Below are positions 8,102 to 17,490 of a stretch of DNA of 61,749 nt, piece by piece. The stretch covers positions 1-61,749 of the forward strand of contig CAZJWJ010000023.1 in assembly GCA_964549495.1 (NCBI GenBank). Reading direction: 5' to 3'. Below the pieces are notes generated by a model, which was not told the DNA's origin, did not search any database, and saw only the letters and a program-made list of their open reading frames with translations. Every line of letters starts with the position of its first letter. Positions within the stretch are counted from its first letter, which is position 1. The translations under genes and the position numbers were made by a program. The DNA comes from JACKBJ01 sp964549495. GTDB lineage: Bacteria > Chloroflexota > Anaerolineae > Epilineales > Epilineaceae.

Positions 8102-9244
8102 TCAGTCGATCGGGTCGTCGTCGAAGAAGTCGCGCGGCTTGGCCTCGAAGCTGACCCATTCGATGGGCATGTAGGGCGCGTCCTCGCTGCGCACCTCGTG
8201 GTACTCGTGGGCCACGTACCACAGCACCACGTCCTGGCCGTCGAGGGGCTCGCCGTCGATGTAGGTGCTCAGCAGGTCGGCCTCGTCAGTCGACACGAAG
8301 CGCTCCCCGGAACGGGCGCGGGTGGCCCAGAGCTCGCCGAAGAGGAAGGCCTCGTCGGTGTTGGTGCGCAGCGAGCCGTCGCCCGGCTCGGGCTTGATCT
8401 CGTAGCTCCATCGCTTGCCCTGGCTGTTGCGCTGCACCGTATCGCTGACCCGCCACTTGCGGAAGGTGAACAGATCGTGCGGCCGATAGGTCTCGCCTTG
8501 CAGCGGGTTCCAGGTCGAGATGCCGGCCAGCCCGTTCGTGCCAGCCCGCGGGATGCGCCCGAACTCCTCCACCCGGTCGTTGCCGGCATCCCCGATGTCG
8601 AAGTCCATGCGCCAGTAGACGTTGTGGGTATGCGCCGTGTTGCCGAACTGCAACGCACCGGTCAGCCCGATGGCCGGCTCGATGGTCCCGTCGTCCAGAA
8701 AGGCCCACTGCTGGATGTAGTTATAGGCCCCGGTCTGGATGCTGGCCCAGAGCAGCAGCGCCCGGCCCCGGCGCACCCGGCAGCTCCCGTCCAGGCAGAA
8801 GCGACTGGCCAGCCCCCGATCCTCCACCTGCCGGCATACCCGGTTGCCCGCCAGCCGCGTGCCCCCCGGGCAATCGCTCTGAGCATCGAGCCGCTGCATG
8901 GCCGGCCCCAGCCCGTAAGCCACATCGTGGTATCGCGGCTGCCCCGTCTCGTAGGGCACGAAAATCTGCGCCACCGTCGCATCGGCCAAGACCCGCCGAT
9001 CGAAACCCGTGTTCGGGTTGGTGTAGAAGGCATGCGTGATCGCCAGCCCCTCGTTGGCCCGGATCTCCCAGCAGACCGACCAGTTGGCCCCCACCGCCAG
9101 GCTCTCGCCGCTGCAATAGGCATTCGCCGCCGCCTCGACCGGCATCGGCCGGCCTGCCACCATCAACAGCCCGACCAGCACGACCACAAGCCCCAAGACC
9201 CTCGACAGCCTCCCCAAGCTCTTTCCTCCCTGCCGCCCCATCAT
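8102..9244 (-). CDS. Secreted copper amine oxidase, catalytic domain only
   Basis: The 380-residue protein has a signal peptide (residues about 15-38), then only the C-terminal catalytic beta-sandwich of copper amine oxidases, which normally reach 640-750 residues. Family landmarks are in order: 'VFVPY'-like 'IFVPYET' near 94-100; 'HDVAYGLG' with the candidate base Asp107; 'AYNYIQQW' with candidate topaquinone precursor Tyr174; copper ligands His205 and His207 in 'HTHNVYWRMD'; and His349 in 'HEVRSEDAPYMPIEWV' with terminal 'FFDDDP'. The usual N-Y-D/E-Y motif is changed to A-Y-N-Y. Its start overlaps the stop of the upstream lipoprotein gene (ATGA), so the two are translationally coupled. That partner resembles the missing N-terminal domain. 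Likely reaction: amine oxidation outside the membrane, if cofactor forms. Confidence 0.8.
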   Translation of the reverse strand: MMGRQGGKSLGRLSRVLGLVVVLVGLLMVAGRPMPVEAAANAYCSGESLAVGANWSVCWEIRANEGLAITHAFYTNPNTGFDRRVLADATVAQIFVPYETGQPRYHDVAYGLGPAMQRLDAQSDCPGGTRLAGNRVCRQVEDRGLASRFCLDGSCRVRRGRALLLWASIQTGAYNYIQQWAFLDDGTIEPAIGLTGALQFGNTAHTHNVYWRMDFDIGDAGNDRVEEFGRIPRAGTNGLAGISTWNPLQGETYRPHDLFTFRKWRVSDTVQRNSQGKRWSYEIKPEPGDGSLRTNTDEAFLFGELWATRARSGERFVSTDEADLLSTYIDGEPLDGQDVVLWYVAHEYHEVRSEDAPYMPIEWVSFEAKPRDFFDDDPID

Positions 9245-10182
9245 CGATCCTCCCCTTCCGCGCCCGGCATCTCTTCCAGCTCCACCAACTCCAGCGCATC
9301 CAGGTCGACCACTGCGCTGAAGGCCGGCACGGGCTGCTCGAAGGTCGAGAAGAAGAGCCGCACGCAGCGCGCGCTGGCGCAGCGCGCCCCCTCCTCCCGA
9401 GCCACCGTCAAGATCCCGTTGGCCCGGGCCTCATCGGGCTCGATGCCCGCCTCCTCCAGCCGCGCCCGCACATCCCCATCCGCCAGGGCCACGCGCGTCG
9501 CCTCGGCCGTCTCCTCCGGCACCAATGGCGCCGGGAAGCCCTCCGGCACATCCAGGGCCTCCACCTCGCCCGTCTCCAGATCCACCGTCGACAGCGAGAC
9601 CTCGCCGGTGTCATAGCGATACACCGCCACCTCGGCCTTGCGCGTCCGGGCGTACTTGTCCGCATGCCGCTGCGTATACAGCACCCGGTAGCTCGGCCGC
9701 TCCGCCGCATCGCTCAGCGCCCCCACGTCCGCATCCGCATCGAGGCTGTCCCGATCCAGCGCCGCGGCCACCACCGGTTCGAAGGCCTCGCTCTCCAAGG
9801 CCAAAGCCTCCGCCCGAGCGATCTCCTCCTCGCCCAACATGTCGCTCGACACCACCGCCCCATCCTCCGAGGCCATCCTCAGCGGCGCTGCCTCCTCGGA
9901 TTCCGAGTCCTCCTCGTCCCCGGCTGGCCCGGTGTAGGCGGCTTCTTCACCGCCCTCATCGACTCCCTCGGCCTCATCCGCCTCTTCCCCCGAGCCCTCC
10001 GAGTCGTCAACCACGTCCGCCTCGGTCTCGTCCGACCCATCCGGACCCTCCGACTCCTCCGACATGGCATCCTCCACCACGCCATCCTGGCTGCCCTCCT
10101 CTTCCGGGACCGGGATCTGGCCGCATCCGGCCGATCCCAAGGCCAAGAGGCCCAACAGCGCCCACAGGCGCAAGCTTCTCAT
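9241..10182 (-). CDS. Lipoprotein with copper amine oxidase N-domain-like C-terminus
   Basis: The 313-residue protein has a lipoprotein signal ('LGLLALGSAGC', lipobox Cys at 20), then a very acidic Glu/Asp/Ser/Gly tether (residues about 25-110). The C-terminal part, about 125-310, resembles the N2/N3 domains that precede the catalytic domain in copper amine oxidases. In it 'ATRVALADGDVRARLEEAGI' is followed by a stretch ending 'PVPAFSAVVDLDALELVELEE', like the family's N-P-x-A-R-P-x-x-G-vvDLd pattern. The downstream gene supplies only the catalytic domain and overlaps by 4 nt. I infer a two-subunit amine oxidase with this subunit as membrane anchor. ATG 10182 is preceded by GAGGAGA. Homology is by motif and needs a profile search. 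Confidence 0.65.
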   Translation of the reverse strand: MRSLRLWALLGLLALGSAGCGQIPVPEEEGSQDGVVEDAMSEESEGPDGSDETEADVVDDSEGSGEEADEAEGVDEGGEEAAYTGPAGDEEDSESEEAAPLRMASEDGAVVSSDMLGEEEIARAEALALESEAFEPVVAAALDRDSLDADADVGALSDAAERPSYRVLYTQRHADKYARTRKAEVAVYRYDTGEVSLSTVDLETGEVEALDVPEGFPAPLVPEETAEATRVALADGDVRARLEEAGIEPDEARANGILTVAREEGARCASARCVRLFFSTFEQPVPAFSAVVDLDALELVELEEMPGAEGEDR

Positions 10183-10280
10183 GATCGATTTCTCCTCGAT
10201 AGCAGGACGATGTCGAAGGTCGCCGTGCGCCGAATCGTCCGATCCCCTGGGGCAAGGTCTCCGTTCGGCTCATCACCGCG

Positions 10281-10317
10281 GTCCGCGAGTTCGTCGATAT
10301 AGACGAACATCACGGAC
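10281..10317 (-). promoter_or_regulatory. Nested palindrome upstream of the amine oxidase operon
   Basis: GTTCGTC-GATATA-GACGAAC (10289-10308) is a perfect 7-bp inverted repeat, framed by an outer GTCCG (10281-10285) and CGGAC (10313-10317). It lies about 100 bp upstream of the lipoprotein start. It could be an operator or an RNA hairpin in the leader. No further support. Confidence 0.35.
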
Positions 10318-10450
10318 CCAGGCTCCCAAGCCCATCATAACCCCGCGCCCTCCCCCCTGGCAAGACCCAAGCACACGGCCCCCACCCCACCACCAACACA
10401 CCGCTTACCCAATCCCAAGGCCACGCCCCCCTTCTCCTGCCCGGGTCCAC

Positions 10451-10571
10451 GAGGGCGGGCGTGCCCTCGGGCGGGGCCCCGTCGCGCGCCCGTCTCATCC
10501 GCCCCCCTCTCGCATCCCTCCCCGGCCGACCATGACCTGTTCGCGCCCCGCCAGACGTCATGCCCGCCCTC
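10451..10571. repeat. Dispersed palindromic element, diverged copy 3
   Basis: Arms at 10451-10478 and 10544-10571 match as inverted repeats at about 23 of 28 positions and begin with the same GGGCGGG motif as the copies at 2214 and 45172. The centre lacks the conserved core of those copies, but the right flank CCCGCCTCTAGAA (about 10580) is shared with the 45-kb copy. Confidence 0.5.
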
Positions 10572-10636
10572 CCCACCGCCCCGCCTCTAGAAATCCGTAT
10601 CCGTCTCCGGATCCGTTCCGTCACCATGCCAACAAC

Positions 10637-12523
10637 TCAGTCCGCCGTAGGCTCCAACTCCACCCGATAATCCAAGGACTGATGCCGAAAATAGGTATCG
10701 TACAACTCCGCGTAATGCCCCCCCGCCGCCATCAGCGCATCGTGGTCCCCCTCCTCGATGATCCGCCCCCCCGAAAGCACCACGATCCGATCCGCCGCCC
10801 GCACCGTGCTCAGCCGATGCGCGATCACGATCGACGTGCTCTCGGCCAGGATCATCTCGAGCGCCTCCTGGATCTGCGACTCCGTGAAGGGATCGATCGA
10901 CGCCGTCGCCTCGTCCAGCACGAAGATGGCCGGCCGCTGCGCCAGCACCCGCATCAGGGCCACCAGCTGCCGCTGCCCCATCGACAGCCGCGCGCCCCGC
11001 TCGCCCACGTCCGTCGCCAAGCCCTCCGGCAAGGCCCGCAGCCACTCTCCGTCGCCGATGCGCCGCGCCAAGTCCTCGATCTCCGCGTCCGTCGCCTCCG
11101 GCCGCGCGTAGCGGATGTTGTCGGCCACGCTGCCCGAGAACAGATAGGGCGTCTGCGGCACGATCCCCAGATGCCGCCGATACTCGGCCAGGTCCAAGTC
11201 CCGGATGTCGCGTCCATCCACCAGCAGGCGCCCATCCTGGAACTCGTAGAAGCGCGCCACCAGCTTGGCGATCGAGCTCTTGCCGGCCCCCGTATGCCCG
11301 ACCAAGGCCAGGCTCTCGCCGGGGCGGATGTGCAGGTCCAGCCCCGGCAGCACCCATTCCGAGTCGGCGTCGTAGCGGAAGCGCACCCCCTCCAGCCGCA
11401 CGTCACCGCTCAGCTCGGTCACCGACTGCCGATCCTGCTGCAGGACCTCCGAACGGGCGTCGATCAACGCGAAGATGCGCTCGATGGCCGACAGGCCGGC
11501 CTGGAACTGGCTCCAGAAGGCCGAGAGGTTCATCAGCGGGAACCAAAAGGCGTCGATGGACTGGATGAAGAGGTACCAGGCGCCGATGGCGATGGCGCCC
11601 TCGATGACGCCTACCGCGCCGCGGTGGACCAGGAGCGCGATGCCGAAGCCGATGAGCAGGTTCAGCGCCGGAAAGACCGTGGCCAGGACGAAGCCGCGGC
11701 GCAGGTTGACCCCGTAGGAGCGCTGGTTGACCTCGGTGAAGGTGCCGTAGATGGTGGCCTCGCGGCGGAAGTTCTTGGCGATGGAGATGCCGGCCACCGT
11801 CTCGAAGATGGTGGCGTTGACGTCCGCCGTGGCCCGGAAGCCGTCGCGCGTCACGTTGCGCGCCATGCGCCGGAAGGACCAGGCCATGGCGAAGACCACC
11901 GGCGCCCAGAGCACCAGCAGAAGCGTCATGCGCGGCGAGATGCCCCAGAGCACCAGCGTCAAGAGAACCACCTGGACCATCTGCCCGACCAAGTCGGCCA
12001 CCAGGGTGATGGTCTGGCCGAACTCCTGGCTGTCGGTGGTGATGCGGCTGACGATGCGGCCGGTGGCATAGCGGTCGTAGAAGGACAGGTCGTGGCCCAG
12101 GGTCGCCCGCGAGCTGTCGTTGCGCAGCGCCAGGACCACGCCGGCGATGGCCCTCGAGGTATAGCGCCGGCGCAGGTAGTTGAGCAGCCAGATGCTCAGC
12201 CAGATGGCGAAGATCGCCGTCACCAGGAAGCTCAGCGTCGGATCCTCGGACCGGCCCGCGAAGAGGCCGATGCCGCGCTCGATGGCGGCATCGATCCAGG
12301 GGCTGCGCAGGCCGGTGTCGCCGGCCTGCCCGCCCAAGCGGCCCACGCCCTGGCTGACCAAGAGCGGCACCGAGGCCTGCAGCAGGCTCATCATGGCCAG
12401 CGAGACCGCCACGATGGCCATCTTCCGGCCCTCGGCGCCAAAGTAGCGCCCGATGCGGGCCAGCAGCACCCGATCGCCGTACTCGCGGTCGTAGGACTCC
12501 GCGTCCAGGCCCGAGAAGATCAT
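10637..12523 (-). CDS. ABC exporter half-transporter with consensus Walker B (heterodimer subunit)
   Basis: The 628-residue protein is a type IV ABC half-exporter: six membrane helices (residues about 35-345), then an ATPase domain. That domain has Walker A 'GHTGAGKSS', signature 'LSMGQRQ' (a deviation from LSGGQ) and Walker B 'IFVLDEATASID' with the catalytic Glu. It overlaps its partner gene upstream by 4 nt (ATGA, 12520-12523). The partner has the complementary defects, Asp for Glu in Walker B and a normal LSGGQ. Together they form one consensus and one degenerate ATP site, as in the TM287/288 and BmrCD heterodimers. Probable lipid or drug exporter; substrate not predictable. Confidence 0.9.
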   Translation of the reverse strand: MIFSGLDAESYDREYGDRVLLARIGRYFGAEGRKMAIVAVSLAMMSLLQASVPLLVSQGVGRLGGQAGDTGLRSPWIDAAIERGIGLFAGRSEDPTLSFLVTAIFAIWLSIWLLNYLRRRYTSRAIAGVVLALRNDSSRATLGHDLSFYDRYATGRIVSRITTDSQEFGQTITLVADLVGQMVQVVLLTLVLWGISPRMTLLLVLWAPVVFAMAWSFRRMARNVTRDGFRATADVNATIFETVAGISIAKNFRREATIYGTFTEVNQRSYGVNLRRGFVLATVFPALNLLIGFGIALLVHRGAVGVIEGAIAIGAWYLFIQSIDAFWFPLMNLSAFWSQFQAGLSAIERIFALIDARSEVLQQDRQSVTELSGDVRLEGVRFRYDADSEWVLPGLDLHIRPGESLALVGHTGAGKSSIAKLVARFYEFQDGRLLVDGRDIRDLDLAEYRRHLGIVPQTPYLFSGSVADNIRYARPEATDAEIEDLARRIGDGEWLRALPEGLATDVGERGARLSMGQRQLVALMRVLAQRPAIFVLDEATASIDPFTESQIQEALEMILAESTSIVIAHRLSTVRAADRIVVLSGGRIIEEGDHDALMAAGGHYAELYDTYFRHQSLDYRVELEPTAD

Positions 12524-14301
12524 CGCTCGAGCCTCCGGAAGAGCCGGCGGTAGGGTGGGCAGGACGCCATCAGCTCGTCATGGCTGCCGCAGGCCTCGAT
12601 GCGCCCGCCGCGCAGCACGATCACCTGGTCGGCCCAGCGGATCTGGCTGAGCCGGTGGGTGATCAGGATGGTCGTCCGCCCCTGGGCCGCCCGCTGCATG
12701 GCGCGCTGGATGCGGTCCTCGGTGGCGCTGTCGATGGCGCTGGTCGAGTCGTCCAGCACCAGGATGCGCGGATCGGTGAGCAGCGCCCGGGCGATGGCCA
12801 GGCGCTGGCGCTGGCCACCGGAGAGGGTCACGCCGCGCTCGCCGATGACGCTCTCGTAGCCCTCCTCCATCTCCAGGATGAAGTCCTCGGCCTGGGCCGC
12901 GCGGGCCGCGGCCTCGACGCGCTCGCGCGTGGCCTCGGGCTGCCCGAAGGCGATGTTCTCGGCCACGCTGCGCGAGAAGAGAAAGGGGTCCTGCTCGATG
13001 ACCGCGATCTGGCGCCGCAGGTGCTCCAGGCTCCATTCGCGCACGTCCACCCCGTCGATGCGCACGCTGCCGGCCTGGGCGTCGTAGACCCGGTTGATCA
13101 GCCGCGTCAGCGTGGTCTTGCCGCTGCCGGTCTGGCCCACCAGGGCCACGGTCTGGCCCGGCGCGATGCGGAAGGACAGGTCGCGCAGCACCAGCTGGCC
13201 GGGCGCGTAGCCGAAGTCGACGTCCTCGAAGACGATCTCGCCCTCGATGCGCGCCGAATGGCCGCCGCGGTTCTCGCCCAAGTCGGTCTCGTCGTTGATC
13301 AGATCGAGGATGCGGGCCGCGCCGGCCATCCCCAAGGAGACCTGCGAATAGGCGAAGAGCGAAATGAAGGTCGGGAAGCCGAAGAGCTGCAGCAGCCCCA
13401 TGTAGGCCACCACGTCGCCCACCCCGATGGCGCCGGCGCCGAGCAGGCTCAGCGCATGCCAGAAGCCGAAGGCGATGGCCAAGCCCATGAGCAAGAGCGG
13501 CAGGAAGCGCGCCTCGCGCTCGCCCTGATCGACGAAGGCATCTCGGAAGCCTTCGGCCCGCTCTTCCAGGCGGCGCGCCTCGCCTTCTTCCTGGCTGGCG
13601 CTCTTGACCACCTCGATACCGTCGACCACCTCGGTCAGGTGGCTGTTGAGCCCGCCGAAGGCCAGGCGCACCTGCCGGGTGATGGGCGAGAGCGCGCGCA
13701 GGTAGCGCCGCATGGCCCAGATGTAGAGCAGGATGAAGGCCGCCGGCGTGATCGACAGCCGCGGGTCGATGCCCCAGGCGAAGATGGGCGGGATGATCAG
13801 GAACATCGAGGAGCCGATGACCAGGTTGAGGCCCGGGTTGAACATCAGGTTCAGTTCGCGCACGTCGTTGGTGGCGCGGGCCATCACGTCGCCGACGCGC
13901 TGCCGGCCGTGAAAGGTCATGCTCTTGCCCAGCAGGCTGGCGTAGAGCTCGTCGCGGGTATCGCGCTCCAGGCGCTGGCCCAGCATCTCGCTGCCGAAGT
14001 TGCGGCCCAGCTGTAGGACCGCACGCAGGGCCTGGCTGGCGATGATCAGGAGGGCCACGCGCAGGACCACGGCCATGGCCTCGGCGCGCGACAGCTCGGC
14101 GTCGAGCACGGCCTTGACCGCGTCGAAGGCCTGGCCGGCGAAGATGGGCACCACGCCGGCCAGCGCCGCGTTGAAGAAGGCGCCGGCGGTGATGACCGGG
14201 ATCAGCCACAGGTGGCGGCGCACGTGGCTGATCACCCAGCGCAGGGCCGAGCGCCGATCGGTTTGATAGGGCTCGGCGATCAGGAACTCGGCGACGGACA
14301 T
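12520..14301 (-). CDS. ABC exporter half-transporter with degenerate Walker B (heterodimer subunit)
   Basis: The 593-residue protein is the first gene of the exporter pair. Residues about 25-320 are the six-helix transmembrane domain. The ATPase domain has Walker A 'GQTGSGKTT', signature 'LSGGQRQRLAIARALL' and Walker B 'ILVLDDSTSAID', in which Asp replaces the catalytic Glu. That substitution marks the degenerate-site subunit of heterodimeric exporters. The stop codon overlaps the start of the next gene by 4 nt, so equal synthesis is expected. A selC tRNA lies 49 bp upstream on the same strand. Assignment to the family is secure; the transported substrate is unknown. Confidence 0.9.
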   Translation of the reverse strand: MSVAEFLIAEPYQTDRRSALRWVISHVRRHLWLIPVITAGAFFNAALAGVVPIFAGQAFDAVKAVLDAELSRAEAMAVVLRVALLIIASQALRAVLQLGRNFGSEMLGQRLERDTRDELYASLLGKSMTFHGRQRVGDVMARATNDVRELNLMFNPGLNLVIGSSMFLIIPPIFAWGIDPRLSITPAAFILLYIWAMRRYLRALSPITRQVRLAFGGLNSHLTEVVDGIEVVKSASQEEGEARRLEERAEGFRDAFVDQGEREARFLPLLLMGLAIAFGFWHALSLLGAGAIGVGDVVAYMGLLQLFGFPTFISLFAYSQVSLGMAGAARILDLINDETDLGENRGGHSARIEGEIVFEDVDFGYAPGQLVLRDLSFRIAPGQTVALVGQTGSGKTTLTRLINRVYDAQAGSVRIDGVDVREWSLEHLRRQIAVIEQDPFLFSRSVAENIAFGQPEATRERVEAAARAAQAEDFILEMEEGYESVIGERGVTLSGGQRQRLAIARALLTDPRILVLDDSTSAIDSATEDRIQRAMQRAAQGRTTILITHRLSQIRWADQVIVLRGGRIEACGSHDELMASCPPYRRLFRRLER

Positions 14302-14349
14302 GGCGCTTCCGCTGGGCGAGTGAAGGATTGGGGTGAAGGGGCCGGGCGA

Positions 14350-14444
14350 CGGGGATGCATGGGAGTCGAACCCACCAGCGCCGGCTCACGCCACCGCTCA
14401 CCGATTTTGAAGACCGGGACGGCCACCGGGCCGCATCCATCCCC
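14350..14444 (-). tRNA. selC: tRNA-Sec (anticodon UCA), selC
   Basis: Read on the minus strand from 14444 the sequence folds as a selenocysteine tRNA. The acceptor is GGGGATG paired with CATCCCC, followed by discriminator G. A 6-bp D stem carries the 4-nt loop CGGT. The anticodon arm is CCGGT-CTTCAAA-ATCGG with anticodon TCA. A long variable arm (AGCG...CGCT) and a T arm GTGGG-TTCGACT-CCCAT complete it. The eighth acceptor pair typical of bacterial tRNA-Sec would be G-G here, a mismatch. CCA is not encoded. It reads UGA, consistent with the in-frame UGA of the SelW-like gene at 31048. Confidence 0.88.
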
Positions 14445-14497
14445 ACGATTCAGTTGCGCGTTCGATGCGCCGGCCCGTCCCGGCGATCGCGGACGGT

Positions 14498-15192
<695 letters not shown>

Positions 15193-15196
<4 letters not shown>

Positions 15197-16275
15197 GGTG
15201 CGACCTCGCTCTCGCCTTCGCCCTCGCCGCTCGTAGCGTCAGCGCCCGCGGCATCGTCTGCATCGCCATCGTCCGCGTTCGACCTGTCGTCCTCCGCCGG
15301 GGTACCGGTTGCGGCGTCGGGATCGCCGGCATCGTCCGACCCGGCCCCCGAAGCGTCGCCGGGATCCGCCGAGCCGTCGGAGTCGGTCGCGGCGGGCGCC
15401 GGCGCACCGCTATCGGGCGCAGAGCCGGCCGGCACCTGCGGCAGGACCTGGTTGGGATCGTAGAAGTTGATCGAGATCTGGGAGGCATTCCAGCGCTGGT
15501 CGAGCCAATCGGCTACCAGGGCCTCGCGCTGGGAAGGGTCGGCCTCGGCCTCGGTCAGCAGGGTCTGGACCACGAAGGTGTTGGTCGCCCGGCTCCGGTC
15601 GAACCAGCCGTCGAGCTGGGCGCGGCTGACGCTGTTGGCCGCCATGGCCTGCGCCAGTTGCTGCTCGGTGGCACCCACCTGCTGCAGGAAGCCCAGGATC
15701 AAGTCGTCGACCGGTCCGGCGGGCGGCTGGATCTCCGAGGCCGCCAAGGCCTGTTCGAGCAGGATCAGGTCGACCTGGCGCTTGAGGATCTTGACCTGGA
15801 AGCCCAGCATCTCCTGGTCGGTATAGGCGGGGACCACGTCGCCCGACAGGCTGCCCAGCGTGCGCGCGATGCGCACCGCCGTCTCCAGCTCGGCCATGGT
15901 ATAGGACTGACCGTTGACGACGGCCACGACATGATCGCGGGGGTAGTCTCCGTTGATCGGGCCGGGGTTCAGCGGGGCCGGCATGGTCGCGGCCGCGCCG
16001 GACGAGCCGACCATGGCGCCACCGGGACTCCCGCCGCTACCGCTGGAGGGCTGCTGCCCGCGGCCCATCAGCTGCGAGCCGAGCACGGCGATGGTCACGC
16101 CGGCCAGGAGCGCAACACCGACCATCAGGCCGAGCATCACCGCCGAGATGCCGCCCTGGCCTCGTTGGCGGGCCGGCTTGCGCTCGCGCTTGGTGGCCGG
16201 CCGCTCGGCGCGCGACGTCTCGCCGGACTGCTCGTCTTCGTTCTTGGGATGGGTTTGGATGCTGAACAGAGGCAT
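15193..16275 (-). CDS. Membrane protein with SurA-N-like domain and acidic tail
   Basis: The 360-residue protein has a basic cytoplasmic N-terminus, one membrane helix ('AVMLGLMVGVALLAGVTIAVLG', about 45-66) and a low-complexity linker. An all-helical domain of about 170 residues follows, starting 'VVAVVNGQSYTMAELETAVR' and typical of the SurA N-terminal chaperone module. There is no parvulin PPIase domain; instead the C-terminus is a highly acidic Asp/Ala/Gly-rich tail of about 90 residues. It is probably a chaperone facing the outside. It forms a two-gene unit with the TlpA-like thioredoxin (GTGA overlap). The start ATG 16275 has a weak GAAGG upstream. Confidence 0.7.
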
Positions 16276-16443
16276 GCTCGAACCTTCGGGCTCGTGGGGC
16301 GGTGTCCGTCGTGGTCGCTGACTACCGGGCGGCGCCCGGCCAGCCTCGAATCATAGTCCAGCGCCTGGGCCTCGCCAACGGATCGGACCACATGACCGTC
16401 CTCTAGGGGCCTGTTTCCTGGATCACGCTCTAGGAGAACAGGT

Positions 16444-17445
16444 TCACAACCCGGCAGCCCCGAGCAGGCGCGGAAGGTAGATCGAAGGCCCGGCCGCCGG
16501 CGCCAGGCAGCCGATGGGCGCGGTGGAGACGACGAGGTTGTCGAAGTAGCGTTCCTGCTCGCGAGGCGAGCCGGCGTTCCAGTAGTTCTCGAAGAAGATG
16601 GCGTTGACGCCGTAGTCGTCGTATCCGCGAACGAAGTCCAGGCCCTCGCGTCGGGCCTCCAGCCGGCCGTCGACCCAGAATTCGTGCAGGCCGTCGCTCG
16701 CGCCGGGCGCGTTGAGCCGGATGTGGGCCTCGACGCAGAACCAGGTGCCGGAGTGATCGGTGGCGAAGATGGGCGTGACGCCCGAGCGATTGCCCAGCCA
16801 GTCCATGTGACCGAAGTCGTTATAGCCCTGACATTTCACCCGATCGCTCGGGTCGACGCAGCGGACCGGGTCGAGCAGCAGCCGGCCCTGACCATCGCCC
16901 CAGAGGTGGGCGATCATGGCCTGCGACCAGTCCTCGGCGCTGGAGAAGACCGTGGCCCGCGAGAGTTTGGCCGGGTCGCCGACCCAGCCGGGCTGCGTGC
17001 GCAGGTACATGCGGTAGTAGATCTCGCGGAAGTCCCGCTCCGGGTGGATTCCCCGGCGCATGTAGCCGTTCGGGTTGCGGCCGAAGCCCAGCTTCATGCC
17101 GCCGGCGCTGACCTCGCCGGGCTGGAAGATCGTGCGCATGCCGCGCGATCCGGCCAGTCCGGCACCATCCAGCGCCACGAAGTCGCCCTCGTCGTCCCCG
17201 TACTCGAAGTAGCGTCCGGCGCCGACCATCGGTGCCACGGCCTCGAAGTCATCGCAGAAGATCCACTCCGGGTGGCCGGCCGCCTCGGTACATTCACTGG
17301 AACTCGCCTCGGCGCCGTCGTAGCGCAATGGACCGATCGGGGTGGCCGCGAAGACCGCGACGCCGATGATGGGACACAATCGAACAAGCGCGCGCACGAC
17401 TGGACACAGCTTGACAGAATTGGACAATACGGCTAGCATGGCCAT
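16444..17445 (-). CDS. Secreted beta-sandwich protein, polysaccharide-lyase/lectin-like
   Basis: The protein of about 333 residues has a signal-like hydrophobic segment near its N-terminus ('CPIIGVAVFAATPIG'). The mature part contains 'WIFCDDFE', 'YRMYLRTQPGW', 'GTWFCVEAHIRLN' and 'HEFWVDGRLEARREGLDF'. This pattern fits concanavalin/jelly-roll domains of polysaccharide lyase or LamG-like proteins, with the final 'YFDNLVVS' strand. No catalytic residues can be named. ATG 17445 is preferred over an upstream TTG at 17457. It is divergent from the HTH/MazF pair, with only 45 bp between starts, so their promoters must overlap. Fold assignment is tentative. Confidence 0.65.
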   Translation of the reverse strand: MAMLAVLSNSVKLCPVVRALVRLCPIIGVAVFAATPIGPLRYDGAEASSSECTEAAGHPEWIFCDDFEAVAPMVGAGRYFEYGDDEGDFVALDGAGLAGSRGMRTIFQPGEVSAGGMKLGFGRNPNGYMRRGIHPERDFREIYYRMYLRTQPGWVGDPAKLSRATVFSSAEDWSQAMIAHLWGDGQGRLLLDPVRCVDPSDRVKCQGYNDFGHMDWLGNRSGVTPIFATDHSGTWFCVEAHIRLNAPGASDGLHEFWVDGRLEARREGLDFVRGYDDYGVNAIFFENYWNAGSPREQERYFDNLVVSTAPIGCLAPAAGPSIYLPRLLGAAGL

Positions 17446-17490
17446 GACTCTCGTCAATTGCCGAAGGAATTCAGGTCGAGGAGCGTCCCG

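Larger units (their letters stand above)
10183..10636. other. Intergenic region with palindromes
   Basis: About 454 bp without a gene lie between the end of the ABC exporter operon and the start of the amine-oxidase operon, both on the minus strand. It contains a nested palindrome at 10281-10317 and a diverged copy of the dispersed palindromic element at 10451-10571, annotated separately. Confidence 0.5.

Noticed and set aside
10064..12553. An 829-codon plus-strand open frame across the ABC exporter gene
   Set aside because: It has no recognisable domain, is Arg/His/Gln-rich as expected for antisense of high-GC genes, and lies over a gene with clear ABC motifs.
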